Source of the DNA: DATHBD01 sp035296325
Lineage (GTDB): Bacteria; Actinomycetota; Actinomycetes; Mycobacteriales; Micromonosporaceae
Reading direction: 5' to 3'
Length of the DNA: 64,000 bases
Assembly (NCBI GenBank): GCA_035296325.1
Contig: DATHBD010000037.1
Span: 62,001 to 126,000, forward strand
In this document: positions 26,132-33,889 of the stretch, piece by piece
Numbering within the stretch: the stretch's first letter is position 1
Layout: each line of letters begins with the position of its first letter
Made by a program: the position numbers and the translations under genes
The notes under the pieces: generated by a model
Databases searched by the model: none
Seen by the model: only the letters and a program-made list of their open reading frames with translations
What the model was told of the DNA's origin: nothing

Positions 26132-29017
26132 TCAGGAAATCAGCTCAACGGCTGGCGCCTCATCGAGCTGTATCGTAAGATCCAAGTCAATGATGGACTG
26201 ACGTATTACATCTTCCATGTACGTCTTTCGCGGCTGACGCATCAGGTCAAGTGCTTCCGATAGAGTGGCCTTGGCCTTAACGACGTCCCCTTGCCGGTGG
26301 TAGCAAGTGCCAAGGCCGCGCAATGACTGGGCCACGCCGGCTTGATCCCCGAGCGCAAGAGCCATGTCTCGTGCAGTTAGGAATGCCGCGGCCGACCGGT
26401 AAACGTTGCCTTCACTGAGCCGCAGCAGACCTTCAAGATAGTGCGCCTGCGCTTGACTGCGAACGAGATTCTGCGACTGACATATTGAAAAGACCTGTTC
26501 GAGGTATACGGCGGCCGTCTCAAGCGAACCACGGCGAAGGTGAATTTGGCAAATGCGACGAAGCGCGAACGCCTGACCGCCATGATCGACGAGGCCACGC
26601 ACGATTGCCAGTGCTTGATGGTGCTTCTTGAGGGCGATGTCGTCGTTGCCGTTGAAATAATCGACTGCCGCTTCTGCCAAAGCCACTATTGTCCGGCCGT
26701 GAATGTCACCAGCCAAGTCGAATGCGTTCATGGCCGTAGCATAATGGCCCCGGGATCGCTCAAACTCAACACGATTGGTCAAAAGGTCACCAAGCCGATA
26801 GTGAATCGCGGCGACGCCGCGAGCGTCCGAGGCTTCCTGTGCAACGGCAAGAGCTGACTCAAGGGTGCTTCGGCAGTCATCGAAGTATCTGCGCATCTCG
26901 AATAGCACGTATGTGGTGCACGCGATTTCCCAACCCGGCCCAGCGCGTCCGTCCCTGGCTGCTCGACGAATCGTCGCCATGATGCCGAGCCGTTCGATTT
27001 CGAACCAGGCCGTCGGTGAAGCTAGCAGGGCGTTGGTGAGTACGGCGTCAACCGGCCAACGCGGCGTTGGACCGAGGATGTTGTGGTGGTCGCCGCCCCA
27101 CACGGCGCGGTATGCCTGCTGGGCGAGGTAGAGCCAGGCGCCGTAAGCACGCGTACGGGTGGCTTCAACCTCATCGGCGGTTTCGTCGGCTTCGGCGCGT
27201 TCCCGGGCGAACAGGCGGACGAGGTCGTGCATCCGGTAGCGTGCGTGCCCGGTCGGGTCCTGGCCGGCGACTTCGAGTAGCTGCGCGTCGAAGAGTCGCT
27301 CCAGAATTTCCTCGGCGACCTCGGGGCTGGTGTCGAGGAGCGCGGTGGACAGCCACACCGACATCTCCGGCAGGTCGATGTCACCGATGCGGCGCAGCAG
27401 CCGCCGGGCCTCCGGATCAAGACCGGCGTAACTCAGCGAGATGCTGGCCCGCACATCAAGGTGGCCGTACGCGAACCGGTCCAGCCGCTTGCGTTCATCC
27501 CGCAACGAGTCGACCAACTTGGCCAGCGCCCAATGCGGCTTCACCCGCAGCTTCGCTGCCGCGATACGAATCGCGAGGGGGAGATTCCCACACTGCCGGC
27601 ACAGATCCTCGGCCGCCGCGCGCTCGGCCGTCACCCGCTGTGCACCGGCCAGCCGCGTCAACAGGTCCATCGACTGCGACGGGTCCAGCACCTCAAGGTC
27701 CAGCGTGTCCACGCCGAACGTCGACCCCACACGGGCCCGACTATTGATCAACACCGCGGTACCCGGCCCACTCGGAATCAGCGGAAGCACCTGATCGTCG
27801 CTCGCCGCGTTGTCCAGGACCACCAGTACCCGACGTTCGGCGAGCAGATCCCGATACAGATCCACCCGCTCCGCTTCACCGTCCGGCATGCCCGAGCCGT
27901 CCACGCCGAGTGCCCGGAGGAACCGTGCGAGCGCCTCGGTCGGCGCGACGGGCACATCCTCGGTGACGCCACGCAGATCGATGTAGAGCTGCCCGTCAGG
28001 GAAACGATCCCGCACTCCGTGTGCAACACGGACGCACAGCGTGGTCTTGCCAACCCCGCCCTGCCCAGTCACGGCAACCACCACCGGCCCACCGCCGCTT
28101 GGCCTGGTCAACGCATCCCGCAGCAGCCCGACCTCCTTCACCCGCCCCGTGAAGTCAGCGATGTCCGGCGGCAGTACCTGCGGCACCGCAGGGACGAAAC
28201 CCGACGCAACTGCGGGCTCGGACTGCGGCACCGCAGAGGTGCTTTGATCAGCAGCGCCCCGCCAATCGGCGCCTTCGTCCCAGCCCTCATTCTCGCCAGC
28301 GAGTAGCGCCAGGTACACCTGCTGGACTTCGGCACCCGGGTCGACACCAAGCTCGTCGCGCAACCACCGCCGCCGCCGATCGTAAACCTGTAAGGCCTCG
28401 ACCGCGCGCCCCGTGCGCTGCAGCGCCACCATCGCCTGACCGAGCAGCCGCTCCCTTGTAGGGTTCGCCGCGCACGCCGCGACAACATCGTCGACGACCT
28501 CCGCGTGAGCACCAAGGCGCAGCTCGATTTCGAACAGATCCTCCAGCGCCGTCGACCGCGCCGACTCCAGACCCTGACACAGCGAACTGTGCGCCGGCTC
28601 CGGCAGACCCCCGCCAAGCACTGGGCCCCGCCAAAGCTCCAACGCCCCACGCAGTGCCTCACGGGCCAGCTGATCCGAGCCAGCATCCCGCCATCCCGCC
28701 ACAGCACAACGGAACCGGTGAGCATCCACGAACTGCGGATCAACACGCAACACATACCCGGCGCCGTACGTCGCCAGCTCGACATCAGGAAGTTGCGCCA
28801 ACACCGAGCGCAACTCAGAGATCCGAGTCTGTAGGACCGCCCGCCCACGCGGCGGCACAGCGTCGCCCCATAGCTGATCAATCAACCGATCACTGGAAAC
28901 CAGCCGGTTCGCTTCAAGGGCCAGGATACCCAGAACCAACCGCTGCTGCCGACGCGCCAGCGCCACCGGCGCACCGTCATGCCACAGCTCAACAGGGCCG
29001 AGAACCCTGATGTCCAC
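26132..29017 (-). CDS. AfsR/SARP-type transcriptional regulator with NB-ARC and TPR domains
   Basis: 961 aa from GTG at 29017, preceded by GGGGAGGATTC; the frame continues upstream but the SARP domain starts exactly here (VDIRVLGPVELWHDG). Domains: OmpR-like winged helix (1-92; RRQQRLVLGILALEAN, QTRISELRSVL), BTAD (about 95-240; RDELGVDPGAEVQQVY), NB-ARC STAND ATPase (about 290-560; P-loop VTGQGGVGKTTL, VLVVLDNAASDDQVLPLIP), and TPRs (about 640-950). Such proteins activate secondary-metabolite or developmental genes. No biosynthetic cluster is adjacent, so the targets are unknown. The stop is followed in frame by a TPR duplicate. Confidence 0.92.
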   Translation of the reverse strand: MDIRVLGPVELWHDGAPVALARRQQRLVLGILALEANRLVSSDRLIDQLWGDAVPPRGRAVLQTRISELRSVLAQLPDVELATYGAGYVLRVDPQFVDAHRFRCAVAGWRDAGSDQLAREALRGALELWRGPVLGGGLPEPAHSSLCQGLESARSTALEDLFEIELRLGAHAEVVDDVVAACAANPTRERLLGQAMVALQRTGRAVEALQVYDRRRRWLRDELGVDPGAEVQQVYLALLAGENEGWDEGADWRGAADQSTSAVPQSEPAVASGFVPAVPQVLPPDIADFTGRVKEVGLLRDALTRPSGGGPVVVAVTGQGGVGKTTLCVRVAHGVRDRFPDGQLYIDLRGVTEDVPVAPTEALARFLRALGVDGSGMPDGEAERVDLYRDLLAERRVLVVLDNAASDDQVLPLIPSGPGTAVLINSRARVGSTFGVDTLDLEVLDPSQSMDLLTRLAGAQRVTAERAAAEDLCRQCGNLPLAIRIAAAKLRVKPHWALAKLVDSLRDERKRLDRFAYGHLDVRASISLSYAGLDPEARRLLRRIGDIDLPEMSVWLSTALLDTSPEVAEEILERLFDAQLLEVAGQDPTGHARYRMHDLVRLFARERAEADETADEVEATRTRAYGAWLYLAQQAYRAVWGGDHHNILGPTPRWPVDAVLTNALLASPTAWFEIERLGIMATIRRAARDGRAGPGWEIACTTYVLFEMRRYFDDCRSTLESALAVAQEASDARGVAAIHYRLGDLLTNRVEFERSRGHYATAMNAFDLAGDIHGRTIVALAEAAVDYFNGNDDIALKKHHQALAIVRGLVDHGGQAFALRRICQIHLRRGSLETAAVYLEQVFSICQSQNLVRSQAQAHYLEGLLRLSEGNVYRSAAAFLTARDMALALGDQAGVAQSLRGLGTCYHRQGDVVKAKATLSEALDLMRQPRKTYMEDVIRQSIIDLDLTIQLDEAPAVELIS

Positions 29018-29411
29018 GAATCCTCCCCAGGATGCCGATCCCAACCTACCGGGCCAGCGCTTGGAACGGGAGGCCGGGAAGGTTAGGGGAAGGGTTACAG
29101 GCGCGTTCACGTCGCGACGTTCGTACCCGTTTTCTCGCCCGCGAGTTGCCCGCCGCCAACGCACCGAATAACAGCGCGTCGATGATTGCGCAGGTCCAGC
29201 ACGCCGGGAACAACGGTGAACGCCTGACCCGACCTCGTTCCGAGATCGACCGCCGGCCGCTCTCTCGGACCCGTTGGCCCCTACCGGAACCGAGCTCTCG
29301 GGTTCGCGAACTGGCGTCGCAACGTGGGCCCTGCGCCCGAGTTGGAGAGGCTCCGTCTGTTCGCTTTGTTCCCGAGGTGGCGGTACTGCGCAGCTCGGGT
29401 GTCGGGCCGAG
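29018..29411. other. 394-bp intergenic region between methyltransferase and SARP gene
   Basis: Both flanking genes are on the minus strand, so this must hold the terminator of the methyltransferase gene and the promoter of the SARP gene. Frames through it show no recognisable domain. A purine-rich stretch near 29070-29100 is the only obvious feature. Confidence 0.4.
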
Positions 29412-30209
29412 TCACGGTGTGTTGTGGGCGATGGCGAGCCGGGTCCGGTACTGCTTGGTGATTGCTCCATTGTAGACGTCGTCGATCAGGTGGGAGATGC
29501 ACGCGAACAGGCCGTTGCGTGCCTGCGGTGCCATGCCTCGATTGCCGGAGTAGGTCATGAGCAGGTTCAGATACTCCGGCGACGTATAGGTCTGTTGCCA
29601 CTTGTAGCGCCGGAATTCGACTGGCCCGAATCGTGCCGATCGATCGAACTCTGCTGTCTCCTCGGGGGTTTCGTCGTCGGTCGTCAGACGCATGCCGGGC
29701 GGTGTTGTGGGGTCGAAACGTTCGTAGCATCGTTGTGCGTCGGCGAAGAAGGCGTTTGTCCCGCCGGCGATGTGGTGAGTCGAGACGATGCCGAGAGATC
29801 CGCCTGGCCGCAGCAGGTCAGCGGCTTTGATCATGCGCACGTCGGGGTCAAGCCAGTGGAACGCGGTCGCGGAGAGAATCGCGTCGAAGGTTCCGTCCGA
29901 GGGCTGCCAGTCCTCGAAGGCCGCCGCGACGACGGTGACATTCGGGAACTGTGCGAGGTTGCGTCGGGCGAAGGCGGCCATGTCGGCGCTGAGGTCCATC
30001 GCGACGACATCGCATCCCAGTTGTGCCAGGGGCAGGGTCGCTTGGCCGGTTCCGCATCCGATCTCCAGCACCCGGCAGCGGGGACCGAGATCTGCCAGGG
30101 TGGCGAGGTCGGTGAAGAGCTGGGGCGGGTAGGTCGGACGGCATCGGTCGTAGAGTTCGGCGTCCTGGCCGAATGTGGTGCGCAGGGTTTCTCGGTTGGT
30201 GTCGGTCAT
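29412..30209 (-). CDS. Class I SAM-dependent methyltransferase
   Basis: 265 aa, ATG start. The Rossmann-fold methyltransferase motif I is clear (VLEIGCGTGQATLPLA), followed by the acidic residue of motif II (VVAMDLSADM) and motif III/IV (FDAILSATAFHWLD, LLRPGGSLGIVS). Closest in feel to UbiE/Methyltransf_11-type small-molecule methyltransferases. The substrate cannot be deduced. The region upstream holds integrase debris, so the gene may have been acquired. Confidence 0.88.
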   Translation of the reverse strand: MTDTNRETLRTTFGQDAELYDRCRPTYPPQLFTDLATLADLGPRCRVLEIGCGTGQATLPLAQLGCDVVAMDLSADMAAFARRNLAQFPNVTVVAAAFEDWQPSDGTFDAILSATAFHWLDPDVRMIKAADLLRPGGSLGIVSTHHIAGGTNAFFADAQRCYERFDPTTPPGMRLTTDDETPEETAEFDRSARFGPVEFRRYKWQQTYTSPEYLNLLMTYSGNRGMAPQARNGLFACISHLIDDVYNGAITKQYRTRLAIAHNTP

Positions 30210-30218
30210 AGTTGCGGG

Positions 30219-30500
30219 TTATCCCTTCGAGTCGCGCAGGCCGGGCTGATGGAGCGGGCCAGGCAGGAGCGAACGCATCCCCGGCGTCCGGACGTGCCCA
30301 GGTGGTCTCTGCGGGATGCGCCGGAGTCCGTCGAGCACCGCCGTGCAGTTAACGCGTCCGGGGAAGTGTCGCAACGGCAGGGCCTTGGCGGGGCCATCGC
30401 TAGCCCGACGGAGGAGTTCCTTGTCGGGGACGGGGTCCGCGGGCACGCGCGGCATCTTCTCAGCGGGCATGCTCTGCTCGCGACGGATTTCCGCCGTCAC
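30219..30500 (-). CDS. Possible small hypothetical protein downstream of the integrase remnant
   Basis: A 93-aa frame with GTG start 3 bases after the integrase-remnant stop and ending 9 bp before the methyltransferase start. It is basic, with PADPVPDKELLRRASDG and several Arg/Pro pairs; no domain recognised. Position between two same-strand genes with tight spacing is the only argument for it; codon-level support is weak. Confidence 0.3.
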   Translation of the reverse strand: MTAEIRREQSMPAEKMPRVPADPVPDKELLRRASDGPAKALPLRHFPGRVNCTAVLDGLRRIPQRPPGHVRTPGMRSLLPGPLHQPGLRDSKG

Positions 30501-30503
30501 TGG

Positions 30504-30685
30504 TCAGGGTCGACTGGTGCTGCCGAGGTCGGGGTGGCTGATGACGTTGGTGTAGCGGGTGCCGGCTTGGATGCTGAGGCCGAACAGGTCGGCCAAGCGG
30601 CGGACGTCGCCGCCGGTGGCGTGGGCCTCGTCCAGGATGCGGCCTTCGCGGATGGCGGCGATCGACAGGTCGGGGCCGACAGGCA
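30504..30685 (-). pseudogene. Remnant of an actinobacterial integrase/recombinase C-terminus
   Basis: The last about 58 codons of a minus-strand frame read EGRILDEAHATGGDVRRLAD, LFGLSIQAGTRYTNVI and SHPDLG before the stop. This matches the C-terminal tail I know from actinobacterial tyrosine-recombinase-like integrases. Upstream of about 30685 the frame no longer resembles an integrase and no catalytic domain is present, so the gene is truncated. Confidence 0.55.
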
Positions 30686-30953
30686 GTCGCACAACACCGG
30701 CAGAACCCACACGACCACGCGCCCTCCAGGATGCCGAACCGAAACTATCCGCCCACGCCGACGCCGGAAGGCAGTGGGAAGACTCCGGTGAGCCGGATAG
30801 CCGATGCTCGATTCTGCCGGGGGGATGGCGGGCGGCGGTTGTCACGGGGCAACCGCCGTCGACACACGCCGCATACCGTCGTGGTCGCTGAACACGTAGG
30901 CTTGAGCCGCCCGGACACCTGGTCAACTCACCGCGATAGAGGCTGCAACACAG
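30686..30953. other. Intergenic region upstream of the GT87-like gene
   Basis: About 270 bp between the integrase remnant and the membrane protein gene. No gene seen. It should contain the plus-strand promoter of the membrane protein gene; no clear hexamers were found. Confidence 0.4.
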
Positions 30954-32450
30954 ATGCATGCTGTGGCTTCGCCGACGGGTACAGAGGGCACGCTCGATCC
31001 GTCGACCTTCACCGCGCAGGTTCGCCGCATCCTCGCCCTTGATCTCGCCCTGTACCTGCTGTCGGCGGCGTTCGCGCTGGTCACGGCGGTCACCTCGACG
31101 CTCGCGCCGCATCGGGCGTGGGGTGCGATCGCCTGGTACGGCTACGCGGCGGCGGGACTGGCCGTCCTCGCCCAACTGGCGCTACCCCGACGCCTCGCCA
31201 GCGTTCCGGCGCGCGCCGTCCTGACCGGGTCAGCCTGGCTCGCCACCACGATCCTTCCGCTGCTCGTCCAAGCCGCCCAGCGCGCCGCCGGACGCACCGA
31301 CCGCGCCCAGGAGGAGGTGCTCGTCACCGAGCTGGCCGGGGAACGACTGCTGCACACCGGTACGCCGTACCTCGGCCGCGACGCCATCGCCGCGCTTCCG
31401 GCCGACGAGCGGCTGCTGGGCTACACGCCGTACCAGCCGGGCATGGCGCTCTTCGGTGTGCCGCGCGCGCTGGGCGGGGTCGCCTGGTGGACCGACGCGC
31501 GGGTGTGGTTCGCCGTCGCGACCGCGGCCGCGCTCGCCGCGTCCGCCCTGATCCTGGTCCGCAGGCCCGGCTCGACTGCGGGCTCCCATGATCGGGGAGT
31601 GAAACGGTCGTCAGGACAGCAGTTTCGCTCCCCGATCATGGAGTCGTCGGGGCACCCGGGGCACCCGGGGCACCCGGGTGCCGCTTTGCTACGAGCCGCA
31701 CAGGCGGCCACGGTCCTACCGATCTGCGCGTTGACGCTCGCCACCGGCGGTGACGACCTCCCAGTGCTGGGGCTCTGCCTACTCGCGCTGGCGTGCGTCG
31801 CCCGAGCCGACGCAGCGCGAGCCGTGGGCGCGCGCGGTGAGGGCGGCGCGCGCGGTGGGGGCGGTGAGGGCGGCGCGCGCGGTGGGGGCGGGACGGATCG
31901 GCGGTGGCTCCTCGCGGCCGGGCTCGCCGTCGGCGCGGCGGGCGCCCTCAAACTGCTCGCCTGGCCGGTGGCGCTGGTCCTGCTGGTCACCGCTGCGGCC
32001 CGGGGCGGCCGGCGGGGTGCGCTGGCGTTCGCCGTACCGGCGGGTGGTCTTCCGGTCCTGGCACTGGCGCCGGCGTTCGGGGTCGACGCACCGGCGGCGG
32101 TGGAGAACGTGCTCCGCTTCCCGCTGGGGCAGGGCCTGGTCACCAGCCCGGCACAGTCGCCGCTGCCTGGTCACCTCATCGCGACCGGGTTGCCGGGCGG
32201 CCGGGTCATCGCCACCGTGCTTCTGGTGCTGGCGGGGGCGGCGATCGGGCTCTGGCTGCTGCGGCGCCCGCCACGCGACGCGGCGAGTGCCGCGGCGGTC
32301 TGCGCGGTCGGGATGGTCACGGCGACGCTGCTGCTGCCGGCCACCCGGTTCGGGTACCTGCTCTATCCGGTGGCTTATGTGTGCGCGGTGCCGGTGTTGC
32401 GGCTGGTCGGGTCGCGTGGCGACGCGGCGGGGCGTACACAGGTGACGTGA
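30954..32450 (+). CDS. Polytopic membrane protein, GT87/DUF2029-like mannosyltransferase candidate
   Basis: 498 aa with about ten hydrophobic segments, a periplasmic loop after TM3 with an LLGYTPYQPGM region, and a C-terminal membrane block (VIATVLLVLAGAAIGLWLL). This resembles GT-C-fold polyprenyl-phosphate-mannose-dependent transferases, but no catalytic motif is certain. Two unusual insertions interrupt it: residues about 210-242 are encoded by an inverted repeat plus a 9-nt tandem repeat (HPGHPGHPG), and residues about 288-315 are Gly/Arg-rich, encoded by a 27-nt tandem duplication. It overlaps the phosphoribosyltransferase start by 4 bp. Confidence 0.65.
   Translation: MHAVASPTGTEGTLDPSTFTAQVRRILALDLALYLLSAAFALVTAVTSTLAPHRAWGAIAWYGYAAAGLAVLAQLALPRRLASVPARAVLTGSAWLATTILPLLVQAAQRAAGRTDRAQEEVLVTELAGERLLHTGTPYLGRDAIAALPADERLLGYTPYQPGMALFGVPRALGGVAWWTDARVWFAVATAAALAASALILVRRPGSTAGSHDRGVKRSSGQQFRSPIMESSGHPGHPGHPGAALLRAAQAATVLPICALTLATGGDDLPVLGLCLLALACVARADAARAVGARGEGGARGGGGEGGARGGGGTDRRWLLAAGLAVGAAGALKLLAWPVALVLLVTAAARGGRRGALAFAVPAGGLPVLALAPAFGVDAPAAVENVLRFPLGQGLVTSPAQSPLPGHLIATGLPGGRVIATVLLVLAGAAIGLWLLRRPPRDAASAAAVCAVGMVTATLLLPATRFGYLLYPVAYVCAVPVLRLVGSRGDAAGRTQVT
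31587..31640. repeat. REP-like inverted repeat inside a coding region
   Basis: Arms 31587-31605 and 31622-31640 are reverse complements over 19 nt with one mismatch, separated by a 16-nt loop. It lies in frame within the membrane protein gene and encodes a polar segment unlike its surroundings. Confidence 0.85.
31651..31677. repeat. 9-nt tandem repeat (3 copies)
   Basis: Three copies of GGCACCCGG encode HPGHPGHPG directly after the inverted repeat. Confidence 0.9.
31836..31889. repeat. 27-nt tandem duplication (2 copies)
   Basis: Bases 31836-31862 and 31863-31889 are identical and encode a Gly/Arg-rich loop (GEGGARGGG twice) between membrane segments. Confidence 0.9.
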
Positions 32451-33076
32451 CGTTCGCCGACCGCCGGGACGCGGGGCAGGTGGTCGCCGCGGAACTGGCC
32501 GGTTACGCAGGACGAGCTGACGTGATCGTGCTCGGGCTGGTCCGCGGCGGCGTACCTGTCGCCGCAGAGATCGCGCGTCGGCTGGACGTACCCCTGGATG
32601 TCCTGGTGGTCCGCAAGCTCGGCGTGCCGTGGTCGCCGGAGGTGGCCTTCGGTGCGGTCGGGCCGCACGGGGTGCGCGTGGTCAACGCGGATGTCGCCGG
32701 GAAGCTCACGCCCGCGGAGATCGCCGCGGTGATGCGGCACGAGTCGGCGGAGCTGGTCCGGCGGGAGCGGCGGTACCGGAGCGGCAAGCCGGAACTCGAC
32801 CTCTCCGACCGGGTCGCCATCCTCGTCGACGACGGGCTGGCCACCGGTGCCACCGCTCGGGCGGCCGTTGCCGTGGCGCGGCGGCTCGGCGCGGCCGAGG
32901 TGGTGCTCGCCGCGCCGGTCGGCTCGGCCGGTGCGCTCGCGGCGCTTCGCCGACTCGCGGATGCGGTGGTCTGCCCGCTCGAGCCCGCCGACTTCCGCGC
33001 GGTCAGCACCTACTACGCCGACTTCGCCGAAGTGCGCGACGCCGAGGTGATCGCGCTGCTCCGGGCTCAGGGCTGA
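32447..33076 (+). CDS. Phosphoribosyltransferase family protein
   Basis: 209 aa from GTG at 32447, overlapping the previous stop by 4 bp. The PRPP-binding loop is AILVDDGLATGATARAAV, and the N-terminal VIVLGLVRGGVPVAAEIA and LDVLVVRKLGVPW are typical of the ComF-like/erythromycin-esterase-associated phosphoribosyltransferase group. The nucleobase substrate is not known for this group. The last 10 bp overlap the end of the convergent NAD(P)-binding gene. Confidence 0.87.
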   Translation: MTFADRRDAGQVVAAELAGYAGRADVIVLGLVRGGVPVAAEIARRLDVPLDVLVVRKLGVPWSPEVAFGAVGPHGVRVVNADVAGKLTPAEIAAVMRHESAELVRRERRYRSGKPELDLSDRVAILVDDGLATGATARAAVAVARRLGAAEVVLAAPVGSAGALAALRRLADAVVCPLEPADFRAVSTYYADFAEVRDAEVIALLRAQG

Positions 33077-33870
33077 GCGCGGAGGAACTCCTCCCAGGTC
33101 CGGCGGCCGTCGGCGTGCTCAGCAGTGAGGTTCGCGCCGCCGCGCAGGGTCCGGGCGATCGCGCCGGGCAGCCAGACGGGTGCTACCGGCCGCCGCTTGC
33201 CGCGCATTTTGAGGTACGTGCGGGCCAGGTCGCCCATTGACCGCACCTCGGGGCCGCCCATGTCCGGGGCCCGCCCACCCGGGTCCTGCCCAGCCAGGGT
33301 CACCAGCCGCTGCGCCACCTCATCGACGTCCACCGGCTGGAAGGAGATCCCGGCGGGCACCACGACAAGCGGGGGGCGGGTCAGCTTCTCCACGAAGGTC
33401 AGCACGAGGTCGTGGAACTGGGTGGTTCGCAGGATCGTCCAGCCCGGCCCGCGTTGCCCGGTCGCCATGATGGCGTTCTCGGTCGCGAGCTTGGTGCGGT
33501 AGTAGCCCAGCGGGATCCGGTCGATGCCGACGATGGAGATGTACACTAGGTGGCCGACCCCGACCCGACCGGCGCTCTCCATCAGCCGGTGTGTGCCGTC
33601 GATGTCGGCGGACGCGTGGCGCGGGTCGCTGGCGCAGTGGATGACCGTCGCCGCACCGGCAAGCGCGGGATCCAGCCCGGCGCCGGTGGCGAGGTCGCCG
33701 GTGTGCCAGGTGACCCCCGGCTGCACCTTTGCGGCGGCACCGGCCGCACCCGCCTCCGGGCGTGGCCGGCGGCTCAGGACGCGCACCTCGTTGCCGGTGT
33801 CGACGAGGCGGCGCACGACGTGGCGGCCGAGCGTGCCCGTGCCGCCAGTGACCAGCACCGGTCCCGCCAT
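33067..33870 (-). CDS. NAD(P)-binding Rossmann protein (NmrA/atypical SDR)
   Basis: 267 aa from ATG at 33870, preceded by GGGGAGG; the longer frame upstream would overlap the dnaB end. The dinucleotide-binding motif is VLVTGGTGTLGRHVV, followed by VRVLSRRP, and GYYRTKLATENAI contains the YxxxK of short-chain dehydrogenases. Atypical SDRs of this group act as reductases or redox sensors. It lies between the phosphoribosyltransferase and dnaB. Confidence 0.87.
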   Translation of the reverse strand: MAGPVLVTGGTGTLGRHVVRRLVDTGNEVRVLSRRPRPEAGAAGAAAKVQPGVTWHTGDLATGAGLDPALAGAATVIHCASDPRHASADIDGTHRLMESAGRVGVGHLVYISIVGIDRIPLGYYRTKLATENAIMATGQRGPGWTILRTTQFHDLVLTFVEKLTRPPLVVVPAGISFQPVDVDEVAQRLVTLAGQDPGGRAPDMGGPEVRSMGDLARTYLKMRGKRRPVAPVWLPGAIARTLRGGANLTAEHADGRRTWEEFLRAQP

Positions 33871-33889
33871 CGTGCCTCCCCTCAGGGCC

